A stretch of DNA of 64,000 nucleotides from Rhizophlyctis rosea (lineage: Eukaryota; Chytridiomycota; Chytridiomycetes; Rhizophlyctidales; Rhizophlyctidaceae), in contig JADGJC010000193.1 in the NCBI GenBank assembly GCA_027596075.1, forward strand, positions 7,383-71,382, written 5' to 3'. A program made the position numbers and the translations under genes. A model generated the notes under the pieces. That model searched no databases, had not been told where the DNA came from, and worked only from the letters and a program-made list of their open reading frames with translations. Shown piece after piece: positions 45,378-55,990 of the stretch. The number at the start of each line of letters is the position of its first letter. Positions within the stretch are counted from its first letter, which is position 1.

Positions 45378-47140
45378 CTACCTCTTTACATGGATATCTG
45401 CCCCAGCTTGCAATAACAACTCCACGATTTCCGGATACCCGGCGATGGACATCTTCACCAGCAGAACCCCTCCAACCCGCGTAGGCGCCGCAGCTGACAG
45501 GTAAGTCACGAATGCATCAAATTGACCATCCGCCAAATACGCCATCAACTCCCTGCGAATATGGTAAATAAGGTATTTTGCCGCCAAGTTTCAGGCGTGT
45601 TTCATTACCGATCAACAACATCCGACGGAAGACGCTTAGACTCAGAAACCCGACTAATCACTTTTGGCCAAAGAGTACGCAAAAGATTCTTGTATACCGT
45701 GACGCGCATCTCGCCGACGTAATAGCGGTAGTGAGCGTTGAGGCGGTGGTCGAGTTTGATTGTTTGTTGGACGGCGGCTGAATTGTGTGCAAAATCAGTC
45801 TTTTGTCTGGCAGGATATGATTGCGTGCATGATCCTCAGTATTTTACCTAGCGATTTGATGAATTGGGCATATTGGCAGTTGTAGTAGGAGTTGGCGAAA
45901 AGCTCCATGTCGGGGATGTCGGAGATTACTTCCAGGATTTCGGGTGCGTTGAGGACCTGCAGGCATTTTGGCGTCCAGCGTCATGATTAACTTCCATAAT
46001 GCCGCATCATGGCAATGAATGACATACCTTAGATTTGAAATCTGGTCGGGACAACGTGAGCGCACCAGTCAAGACGGTGTACTTTACGAAATCCTTGTAC
46101 TCCATGAGCTCCGTTGACGTGAACGTCGCCAGCGTCTCCAGAAGTTGGTTGATGGCTCCCTTGAAGTTTCGGATAGAGATCAGGTAGATGCCCTCGTACA
46201 CTTTTAGCCGATTCCGCCGGTCCCAGTCGCCACCCTCTTCGATCAATCTGCATTCCAACCAATGTCATAAACTCTGCTGTCTAGGCGACCACAATCGAGA
46301 TCAATACGCACGTTTTTGCCTTCTCAATGCTCCTGCTAATCAAATCGTTGTCCCGGAAAAAGAATCCAATCCGAATCGAAGCGAACACCAAGTCGATTCT
46401 GTGTCCGAGCGGTCCCGTCTTGTCAAACGCGACCCGATATGCGCTGACCGCCTTCTGCTGAGTATCCAAACATCAGGATCTATCGTCATCAGCTGCACTG
46501 GTTTCCGTTCACACCTTATCTCCAATTTGACTCAAATACTGCGCTTTAGCGATAAGAGCATCGCTGATATCCGTCTCGCCCAAATTCTTCTGCGCATTCT
46601 CGAGTTTATTCTCCAGTCTCTTCAGCTCCTCCTCGTTTGCCGTCCGCATTTTGTTCACTAGGTCGTTGTCTTGTGGGAAACCGAACTGTTGCGTGATTTG
46701 TTGGTAGTATGGTGTCATGCCTAATGGGTATTGTTGCTTTGAGCATGCCGTCCGACAACTATGACTCCACGAGTTCCTTCAGAATAACGAGGCCTCAGAG
46801 ACTCACTGTGTGCGGCGATTGCTTCAAAAAGCTTCACCTTTGCCTCCTCATGCAGGTGTTCCGGACCTGCCTCGAGAATGAATTGATATCGCGGCAAGGC
46901 CAAGTTGGGCTGGCGAAGTTGTGTGAGGATTGTATGTGAGCGCTCAACAACTAGCCAGCTAATGTAGAACATCCACAAGAGCAACCTATAGACAGTCCTT
47001 ACCATCGTGCAATCGTTATATGAACAAATCTTACGAGAACCTTCACCATCACCCACTTCACTTTGCACCAACCGACGCGCAGTCGCCGCATCGGTGTACC
47101 GAGTTATCCTCCTCAGGATTTCCGGTGGAATCACTGGCAT
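45378..47140 (-). CDS. 26S proteasome Rpn7/PSMD6-like protein with altered ends
   Basis: Eight exons (47140-47003, 46909-46807, 46720-46515, 46454-46312, 46247-46028, 45956-45848, 45777-45609, 45552-45378) give 420 residues with every junction in frame. The core is Rpn7: [97 protein letters not shown] and [10 protein letters not shown]. Known role: a PCI subunit of the proteasome lid. Two oddities: exon 1 ([18 protein letters not shown]) looks like an F-box start, and after [11 protein letters not shown] the usual lid-assembly tail is replaced by an ankyrin-like [20 protein letters not shown]. Whether it replaces or duplicates the true Rpn7 cannot be seen here. Confidence 0.75.
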
Positions 47141-47439
47141 CTTGTAGCAAACATTTTACGTTCGATGTACAAGGGTTGTTGCAGATGCGTTGGGACTGAG
47201 AATTGTACGATGGGCTGACCCTGGGGCTGGCCAAGTTGCTTTGGGTATTTTTGGGGCGTGGGACAGGCCTGGCGTGCTATGCAGACCAGTCTAACCTCTT
47301 TTGGGGCAAATGTTGTGGCTTCCAAAAGAGATTAAATTGCGCTGTTCACGTGTGTGGCTGATGAAGGCTTGAAAGGCTTGGGAATGTTCTTCACCAAATA
47401 TACCTGCCCTCCGCACTTTGTTCTCCCAGTTCTCTCCTT

Positions 47440-48140
47440 TCCTTCGTTCGATCTCGCCATCGACTTCCGACCTCACCATCTGTCCACATGCGAAGTCTCG
47501 ACAACCACATCATCACCAACCACAACTACAACAACAGAAAGGAACATGTGGGCTTCGGCGACTCGATTGATACTTGGATACCTCAGATGAGTGCTTCGTT
47601 TCTGCATTTACATTCTAACTCAAGCGCGGGTGGGGCCCTGATATGAACACTGCCTTTTTGGCACGTGGATACTTTGGAGTGCTTTGGTTTCAACGCCAAA
47701 GCAGTTGCGTCCTTAGGTCGTTCCTTCGGGAGCCATATTGGAATGTCTAATCCCGGCTTCGGTGTGCACAAGGCCCAGCTGTGGGTGAATGTTCGGACGA
47801 GGATAGGCGGCTCCATTATGAACACCACCTTTTTGGTGCAAGTGAGACTCCCGGGTTTCTCGTTTGACTATGTCAAGCGGGAGGGTCCCTTGAAGTTTGT
47901 CTTCGGCCATGTGGATCATCTGTGTACGCCTCTGAAGACTTCGCGATAACTGCAGCTGCGGTCGCTGTGCATGCCACTCTTACTTTCCCTGGGTCGTCAA
48001 CGACGACACCAAACAAACAGATTCGGTCCTTCGATCAAGACCCCTCGCCTCATGTATCAAGGCCCATGTATAGCTTCTAGTGTTGATGTACTATAATTTA
48101 TGTATAGATTAGTCGCGCTGTATGCAGCGTCGTATTGTAT
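47440..48140 (+). ncRNA. hairpin cassette C (block 3)
   Basis: It is divergent from the Rpn7-like gene. An intron ends at TCTAACTCAAG near 47621. Second-exon hairpins: TGCC-TTTTT-GGCA (47651-47663), CACC-TTTTT-GGTG (47826-47838), CGTTTGAC-TAT-GTCAAGCG (47861-47879, same place as CATGAC-TGT-GTCATG of cassette A), GTCGT-CAACG-ACGAC (47993-48007) and CGCTG-TATG-CAGCG (48116-48129). The last 90 bp are nearly identical to cassette D. Confidence 0.5.
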
Positions 48141-48310
48141 AGCTTAGGTGTGGGCAGGTGGAAACGTGGGGATCGGTGGGGACGTGGGGACGGTGGGAAC
48201 TTGGGGATGACGGGATTTTGGAAGGGTGGGATCTTGGCGGCGGGGATGTTAGGGAGGCGGGATCTTTGCCCGTGAGGAACTAGGAGGGGAATAGCATTCG
48301 TCGTCAAAAT
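48140..48310 (+). repeat. G-rich minisatellite, second copy
   Basis: GTGGGGACGTGGGGACGGTGG-type words follow cassette C and precede the end of copy 4. Both this and the 39.0-39.2 kb copy end in AATAGCATTCGTC, showing that the whole junction was duplicated. Confidence 0.6.
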
Positions 48311-48548
48311 ACTATATCCATTGATAATTCTGTCATCATTACCACATCGCTCGTGCGAAGGTCCTCATGGATGGCATCCATCTCTTTCGAGTTCGCTCAC
48401 ATTGTAGTTTGAATTCGCTTCAACACCCCAACACCAGAACATCACCAGTAAATCCATCTCACATCTTTTCCCTGTAGTCCTCCCCTCACACAACCCAATC
48501 GTTCATTATGCAAATTTGCAGTACAGTACACCCATACATAATATCCAC

Positions 48549-51500
48549 CTACCCCTTTTTCAACCCACTACTACCCGAAGCACCCCCGAATGAAGATCCC
48601 GCACCCGACCCAAAGACAAATACATTGTTTGGAGCGGCCCCACTCCCACTGCTGCTACCCCCACCACCACTCCCACCACTCCCTCCACCATCGACACTAC
48701 CCTTCCCCTTACTAACGACCCCAATGGAGCTTGCGGCAGCAGGCGGAGCTTGCGTTACTGCAGGCGGAGGAGCAGGCGCAGCATCAACCTCCATCTCAAC
48801 ACTCTCGCCCCCCGTATCACCCACATCCATCATCGCCATCCCACCACTTCCATCCGACCCTCCACTCCCACTACCCCCACTCAACCCCACCCCAAATCCC
48901 CCCAAATCCGCGATGTCCATCCCCCCACTCCCAACCCCAGCACCCAACCCGACACCCAACCCAACACCCAACCCCCTAAAGTCTACAAATAGCCCAGAAC
49001 CTTCAAACCCCCCGATTGCGCAATAAGCAACAGCCAAGTACTTACGTCACTCAAAGCCTGCGCAAGCTCCTTGATGCGCTGATCCCGTCTCCTAATCTCA
49101 TCCTCCAAATCCGAAATGCGTTGATCCTGCTGTTTCTTCTCCGCCTCCAAATTATCCGCCCGAACCTGTTTTCAATCAGTGTCTTAATACACAATCTTCG
49201 CAACCCTATCTTCTCACAAAGGTTTACCTTTTGTTCCTCGCGATCCTTTCGCTCCTGTGACGCAAAGCTTTCTCTAATGAACTGCGGCTCCAATTGATCC
49301 AGCTCGCGCCCCCGATCTTCATATTTCTGCGTCACACGATCCAAATCTTTCGATAATTGGTGGATCTTCACATCTGAAGTGCACGGGTCAGTGATACCAT
49401 CCGTGATGAATGATTGAACCAATGCCAACCTTTTTCGCGCAGGTTTCGTTCAAACCTGCCCTTCTCTTCCGCTCCGGCCTTCTTTATGCGTCCGATGTAA
49501 CCGATAACGTCGCGGGCGGCAAGCGTTGCTCCCTACAGGGTTGGGCATAAGTGCGAAGGTCAAAAGAGTAAATGACCACACAGGAATGCATACCGGGTTG
49601 GAACTGTTTCCGTTGGTTCTGAAGCAGTTCTCTGTGTGATCCTGATCAAGACAATAAGACAAGAGCTTAAAAAAGGATTGCAGTAAACGATGTAACTTAC
49701 GAAGAACATCTTCTCGCCCGAATCCATCGACTCGCTCAAAGCGGTGCATGTCTTTTCAGCAAGACTTTCCTCCTGCAAAATATGCATCAATAAACTGACG
49801 GAAGTCTGATGCGTTTCTTTCCATTGGAGATTTACCGTCTTCCGCACAGCCTTCACCCTGTCCTCCTCCTCATGCTTCAGCTTCCGCCGTTCCTTCTTAA
49901 CCGCATCAGCATCCTGAGAAGGATAAGTTGAATAGCAGAACCAATCTGTCAAGATCCAGCAACGTTACCTGCTCAAACTTCTCAACAAGAGGTTTCAGAC
50001 ACGGAGGCACGACACTAATCATCAGAGAAGACGCGTAAAGTCCATCAGTCTCCTCACAAAACAATGTCGTGACACTTCCCGAATGGTGATCTACAAAACA
50101 CAACGGCCGTGAGCATGAATCAGCCTCAATCAATACTATGAAACGAAAAAATCATTACCCAGCAACATTGTACATTTCTGGTATGCTGACGAATGCAAAG
50201 AGTGTCAACCAGGCACGTATATAAATCCCAGACGTGGAGCAGTGCCCTTACCGGCCAGAGTTTTTGGCACATGATACAAGACTACATGTGCTACATCCGA
50301 GACCCTTGAAGGAAAGATATATCAGTCAACGAGGACTTTACGCAGCGAGTCGTGTAAGGTGTGGCAAGTTACCGATGCTGCACAGCATTGTCGAAACTCC
50401 CAACACTGCTCAACCAAAATTAGTGTGAGTCTCCAAGGCTGACAGGTTCTTGGTAAACTTACACCACGTGCCTAAGCGCATCCAACACACCCTTCCTCTT
50501 CCCACTCTTACCCTTCCTTCCCTGCGACTCCTTGTTCTCATTGTTGGAATCTTCACCACAAAGGCGGACCACGAAATCATGTTGGAGAAGGAATTGCTGC
50601 AGGGACATGGCTGTGGAGTGGTCCATGGCGATTACGAGCGTTGTTGGAGCAGCAACAGCCTGTAACACTTTCAGGAGGCCAATGTCTCGTTTATTCGCGT
50701 GTACCTCCTCGACCTGCTTCTGTCATCAATCATAGAGCACACCTCATTGGAACATAAGTGCTTACACTGTGAACAATATCCCCAATTCCAACCATCCCAC
50801 CACCGTCCTTTTGGGGATCCTTGTCCTGCATCAACATCCCCAACCCCCCCTTAACTCCACCCAAAAGTGAGTCTTTGATGCTGCCAAAGGCTCGTGTGAT
50901 CGAATTGCGTCGCCCCATGGTGCTTCGATCAGGTGGCGCCAGTACCAATTCAGCAAAATCGACGTCTACGGCGTCGATTTCCATTTCTGAGTGTTGGAGA
51001 TCCATCAGCATTCAACAAACAGCAAGCATGATTCACCAGCTAAGCAGTGGACAATCATAAAACATAAAGTCAAAGGAGACACGAACTTGTAATACTGTTA
51101 GGTCCTCTCCGATGATGATACTTGTGCTTCGTCAATACATAATGTATTCGTCGTGGTACACCTTTGATTTGTACAAAGACAATCTGCAGGTTTGACGGAA
51201 TCTCATAGGTGACAACGATATTCCCGATACGACCGCCCGCTTGTTCTGCGATGCAGCCACATAATGCAGCAATGTTCTCATCGCCAGCCAGGCACACGAC
51301 GCCATAAGTGAACTAGGTTGGGATGTTAGCTTCTGCATTCTGATTGGACAAACAAACCCGCTATAGTGCTCTTACATCCCCGATATCATCAACGCCCGCC
51401 TCGTCCATCCACAGTGCATTGTATTGATCCAGTACTAATTCTTGTCGGCTTTCGGGTGTTCCACCGAGAAGATATGTAGACATGTGGATAGTACCACAAG

Positions 51501-51867
51501 GATGAATCTTGCACTCTAGTCAATAACGTGAGCCGACCTCCAAACATATTTAGTGATGGAAACCTATTTACTTGCCTTCCAATGTGAGGTCCGATTGGAG
51601 GCGTCGGCCAGCGTACGTAAAAAATTGATCATTTGGACGGACACCAGTACGCATATGTATTATCTCCATGATGCTTTGCACCGTTTCAGAACTTCCCGCC
51701 GATATGACTATGGTCTTGCCGTCCAAAGTTTTCACCAAATACTGATGTCGATTTTGAATTTGTGAACAAAGAGCGACAGTTGGTACCTCCGTTCTACGCG
51801 CGTGGGAAGTGCACAATGCTGGAACACCAACCTGACTATCGTGCCTGTGACTTTTTTCATGGCTATT
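48549..51867 (-). CDS. ubiquitin-like/coiled-coil family protein, copy 4 (block 4)
   Basis: The ubiquitin fold starts QYLVKTLDGKTIVI (51.74 kb), with FFTYAGRRLQSDLTLEGK, and after an intron ends CGTIHMSTYLLGGT, then LVLDQYNALWMDE. Modules follow in family order: FVQIKGVPRRIHYVL ... RRGPNSIT (51.1-51.2 kb), MGRRNSITRAFGSIKDS (50.9 kb), KRDIGLLKVLQAV (50.67 kb), TMLLGND (50.15 kb), LAARDVIGYIRRIKK (49.5 kb), coiled coils (DLEDEIRRRDQRIKEL) and a Gly/Ser-rich tail ending GLKKG with stop at 48549. I see no frameshift in the modules checked, so this is the best candidate for an intact copy. The first exon (from about 51867, NSHEKSHRHDSQ) follows a phase-0 intron from the Rpn7/Clf1 chimera. Confidence 0.6.
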
Positions 51868-51950
51868 CTGTTGACGAGTACCAGGTTGCTGTACGATGAC
51901 TGGATCAGAGGATGCGCTTTTGATTCCTTGCTGTCAAAAGGACCACAAAC

Positions 51951-52443
51951 CTTATCACAACTCGTCCTCTCCAACAACCTCTCATACAACTCCCTCCCCC
52001 TCCCCCACTCCCCCTCTCCAACCTCAAAATCAATATACCCCTTCCAAAGCACCTCCGGCATCTGCAATACCTCCTGTCCAACCGCAATCTCAAACACACC
52101 CTTCGCTCTCTCAGTATCCCCAAGCATCCTCTCAAGGTCCGCGTACTTGATCCACACGTAGACGTTTTGCATCGGCGGCCGAAACAAGGATACCACGTAC
52201 GTCTTGGCCTTCTCAATGTTCCTGCTAATCAAATTGTTGTCCCGGAAAAAGAATCCAATCCGAATCGAAGCAAACACCAAATCGATTCTGTGTCCGAGCG
52301 GTCCCGTCTTGTCAAACGCGACCCGATATGCACTGACTGCCTTTTCCTAAAAATCCAAACATCAGCTTCTACCGGTATCAGCTGCACTCGTATCCGTTCA
52401 CACCTTATCCTCAATCTGACTCAAATACTGTGCTTTGGCGATC
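51951..52443 (-). pseudogene. Rpn7/Clf1 chimeric fragment fused to ubiquitin-like copy 4
   Basis: An exon piece [14 protein letters not shown], then an exon starting at 52346: [20 protein letters not shown] through FFRDNNLISRNIEKAKT are Rpn7. The same exon continues without a break into Clf1 HAT sequence: VYVWIKYADLERMLGDTERA, MPEVLWKGYIDFEV and [13 protein letters not shown]. Both parts closely resemble the adjacent Rpn7-like and Clf1-like genes of block 3, so this is a shortened copy of that gene pair with about 2.5 kb deleted between them. It then splices in frame to copy 4. Confidence 0.8.
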
Positions 52444-52799
52444 AGACAACTTAGAGCCTTGGCTGTCAACCGATTGCAACGGTGGACTTCCACCAGAGTT
52501 GCCATAGGTAGCCATCTTGCCAAAATCGGCAACACCTCAACGGGGAAAGGCAGCATCCAGTCCTATGCTACTGCTCGTCAATAGCCAGTTCGTAGATGTG
52601 CCAAATCCAACAGGTTGAGACGCAAGATGACTGCATGGGAATTTGGGAAGGCTCGGTGGACGGAGTCGCCAGGTGGCTGCGCACATATGACCAGAATCGT
52701 GCCCTGGGACTCGGCCCCAGGGTGTATGGTACCGGTCGGACTTGAATGTCCGATTATAGTGGCTTGAAACGCCATGCCAGCCATTTGGGCTGTGCCCCA

Positions 52800-53480
52800 T
52801 TTGTGGGTGGGAAGGCCAGCGCAACTCGCTCCCTCGCCTTCCGTCTCTCCTTCCCTTCTAATTTTCATCTCACCATCGCCTCACGACTACACCATTCGAC
52901 CATCGACTTCGGCCCATGGCGATGCACTCTCGGTAAGACTCTCGATTAATCCATCCATCCATCTAACTCAAAGCACAAGAGCGAGCGGGCCCTGGCGTGA
53001 ACACAACCTTTTTGGTTGTTGAATTGCGGACTGCCTACGGGTAGCTTTCGCCACTTCGCCCATTCCAATGGACCATGCCGGACTATCCGCTTGAGCTCTC
53101 TCTTGCCTGCTTGTGCACGATACTGTAGACTCGGTGAAACAATCTTCTTGCGGTGTGTGGCCCCGGCAGAACACCACCTTTTTGGTGTGTGAAATCCTGG
53201 CTCCTAGCATGGCTGTGTCATGGGGAGGTCTCAAGGAACTTTGCTACCGCGCCTGCCGGACGACCCATGTAATCCGCTTGCAAGACTTCATCGGCTTTTG
53301 CAGTGTTCGTGCACACAACCCCCTCCCACAATTACGGGTCGTCAACAACGACACCAGATTCTAGGTTTCCTTCGGTCAAGCCCCTCGCCTCATGTATCAA
53401 GGCCTATGTGTAGATTCTAGTGTTGATGTACTATAATTTATGTATAGATTAGTCCCGCTGTATGCAGCGTCGTATCTGTA
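52800..53480 (+). ncRNA. hairpin cassette D (block 4)
   Basis: An intron from GTAAGA (about 52933) to TCTAACTCAAAG (about 52975). Hairpins: CAACC-TTTTT-GGTTG (53004-53018), CACC-TTTTT-GGTG (53175-53187), CATGGC-TGT-GTCATG (53208-53222), GTCGT-CAACA-ACGAC (53338-53352) and CGCTG-TATG-CAGCG (53456-53469). The end matches cassette C almost base for base. Confidence 0.5.
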
Positions 53481-53945
53481 TACTTAGTCCTGTATAGTGT
53501 GCCTTTGTATAGCTAGACTCGTGGATATAGCTAGGACGGCAAGAATGATATCGTCCTTCCTCAAATCATTACTTCCATCCATCTTTTTCTCAAGTCCATC
53601 AAATCATGTTTGCCCTTCAGTGTTGGTCACGCTTCATGTAACTCCTTCGCCAGAGAAAGATCATCATGGCACAGCAGGCATCGCATACTTGCCGCGATCC
53701 GCTGCCTCACATGGTCTGCGCACCTCACACCATCCATGCTGTACGCATGCCTCGACACCGCAAATGGTCACCGCTCATTCTCATCCATCCCCTTGAATCA
53801 TAATCATTAATTACCACCCCAAAGTTTGTGTACCATCCCTTGGCACCAACAATGTTCCTTCTCTCCAACACCTCCATTCCACCATGTCATTCTGGACGAT
53901 GGCAAAAGTGCAAAGCACCCTTTGTTAGATCTTTGACGAGATCTT
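53481..53945. other. spacer after block 4
   Basis: No gene or conserved block seen. No fifth ubiquitin-like copy follows. Confidence 0.4.
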
Positions 53946-54117
53946 TCAATAGGAGAGAAGACATACCCCCGTAGACTTCTCAATCATGACCGTCCGCAAT
54001 CCAAACGAGGCATCCGCACAGTCTAAGTTACCGCCTAACAGTGTGAACCGTTTGCGATGGAGTGTGTAAGTAACGGCATGGATAAATCGCTGCCACTTCT
54101 CAAGCGACGTACCGGGG

Positions 54118-54200
54118 GCACAATTACAGTAGTGTCGCCACACGGTGAAGCTGATGTTCTTGTATTCTACCGTCTCGACGTTGAGTCCTGTATCATTGAG
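54118..54200 (-). pseudogene. ARF GTPase fragment with internal deletion
   Basis: LNVETVEYKNISFTVW is the switch I/interswitch of ARF1-type GTPases. The next residues should be DVGGQDKIRPLW; here RHY follows at once, so the catalytic G3 motif is deleted between two Trp codons. Flanking sequence is unrelated, so this is a broken piece only. Confidence 0.65.
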
Positions 54201-54639
54201 AGGAAGTTGTGGTGAGTTACTCATATTAGGGAACACGGACACAACTCCCAACAAAATCCGAAGTCCCAACCCCAACCGCAAACTGCAGCTTTATCCGTGT
54301 TATTGCTCATCATTGCAAGCATTCGTGACGAAAGAGGCATTTGCTCAGGGAATATACAGCAGTCCCCGCCCATCCATAGCGATCAAGTATGGAGATGTTC
54401 CAGTATCAAATTTCTATCGTAACATATGAAACGAATCCGTATCGCGCACGAAAATCACCACATATACCCCACATCCATCTTCGCCCTCCAACTGGCTCTC
54501 ATTCCCCAGCAGTGACAAAGTAGTAATACAACGCTATGTTCAAGCGTTATCAACACTCACCGATGGTATGCCAAATAGTAAAAATCTAGCAGAGTAACCA
54601 AACGATGCGGGGGGACAGAAACGAGCTGTCGATTATGAG

Positions 54640-54860
54640 GAGCTGGATACACATGCAGGCTTTTGTCGCATGATGTTATGATCCCTTGGAATTTGACCTG
54701 GAAGATACATCAGATGAACATCAACTAACCTATTACAACGTCCGCCAAGAACTTACCAGCTTCCAACGGCGGCCACATACATGTTCAACACACCTCACTC
54801 GGCTGTGAAGCATCTTGATTTCGTTTTGCTAACTTGTGAGATCTGCGATCACTGATTTAC
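54640..54860 (-). other. unidentified short coding-like piece
   Basis: An open stretch with VKFQGIITSCDKSLHVYP lies between the ARF and VDAC pieces on the minus strand. It could be part of a beta-propeller protein, but it is too short to name. Confidence 0.2.
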
Positions 54861-54965
54861 CATCGAAATGCGTCATATTAGGAATCATCAGCAATTCCGT
54901 CTGCAACTCGATGCCATATTAGTACTTACATCCCGAACCTTCGCCTGCATCTATGTCCGTCGCAT

Positions 54966-55640
54966 GTGCCACGTGCTCAACCGCCAAAGTAGATGGAGGC
55001 GACGTAACCGACAGCGGCATTGTACCTGGTCACACGGGCATCGGCAACATCGTAGGCGGCCTCACCACCGGCAAGGAAACTCTCGTACTGTTGTTGATCA
55101 GAATCTCAGCACGATGGCAATAGTCATTGGGATAATCCACGAATTCAATGATCAGGCACGTACCCATACAACGGCATCACACCGACAATAGGGCTTTTGA
55201 AAAAGGTCGACACTAGCATGGGTGAAGATGTAGTCCTGCTTGTACTCAACACCGGCACGGGCGTTCTTCGTGCTGTGTGAACGTCCAATCAACAACAGCT
55301 CAACCTTTCGCATAAACCAAACTCCGTAACATACCCCTTGGCGGGGAGGGAAGACCCGTTGATGTCGAGCTTGAGACCGTTGGCGATGGTTTCCTGGAGC
55401 TCGAGCTGACAATCCAAGATGATGCCAGCGGTCCACGACTCGGAAAAGGTAACACCTGCACATCATGGGATTGATCAACGATTCAATCCATCATGAGTTA
55501 CCCACATGATTCACATACCACGGAGCCTGTCAATGTACTTGGTCTTCGATTCACCAGCAATGGCACCGGTCTTGCTGTCCTTGGCACCGAGAACGGTGAA
55601 TTTCTGTTGAGATAAAGTGGCGGTCGCTATTGTGACAGAC
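54966..55640 (-). pseudogene. mitochondrial porin (VDAC) fragment
   Basis: Collinear pieces split by intron-like gaps: TLSQQKFTVLGAKDSKTGAI, ESKTKYIDRLR, then GVTFSESWTAGIILDCQLEL, IANGLKLDINGSSLPAKG, ARAGVEYKQDYIFTHASVDL and SFLAGGEAAYDVADARVTRY, ending YFGG and a stop. This is the middle of the VDAC beta barrel; N- and C-terminal strands are missing. Frame changes occur near 55,200 (after SVDLF). Confidence 0.75.
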
Positions 55641-55719
55641 AAATGAGAACATCCGTCGACATTCAAGATGCAACTCGGACTCCCCATACTTACAATACTG
55701 ATGCGCTAGACGCCATCCC

Positions 55720-55990
55720 AATTCTGCATACTTCATCATCTAATTTGTTTGATCCGACGATGCAGTAGCTAGCATGGTGTTTTCCTCGTTGACGCACATG
55801 TTCAGAATGACAGTTTGCTCCTTCAATAACACTTATCAGTATGCTGTTCAGCTCCTTCTGCCTGACTCGCAGACCAAACAAACCTGGTTCGCATCGAATG
55901 TTTGATGACCTCTGATAGACCGAACCAGCCAGCCAGTTTTGGCACACCAAACTTCCACCGAACTGCCGTTGCCTCCAGTAACAAACACTC
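55720..55990 (-). pseudogene. WD40 protein fragment
   Basis: FVTGGNGSSVEVWCAKTGWL, RSIRGHQ, then in another frame ILNMCVNEENTMLATASSDQ. These are two WD40 blades of the type seen in BRWD/PHIP-like proteins (NEENTMLAxxSSDxT). Stops and a frame change separate them, and the piece abuts the VDAC fragment. Confidence 0.6.

Noticed and set aside
24645..51867. Crinkler-type effectors
   Set aside because: The ubiquitin fold is canonical, and the LFLAK/HVLVxxP-type layout and C-terminal nuclease or kinase domains of Crinklers are not seen.
29990..53480. Hairpin cassettes as small protein genes or as HDV/hammerhead ribozymes
   Set aside because: Frames are not conserved between the four copies, and the invariant core nucleotides of those ribozymes are not present.
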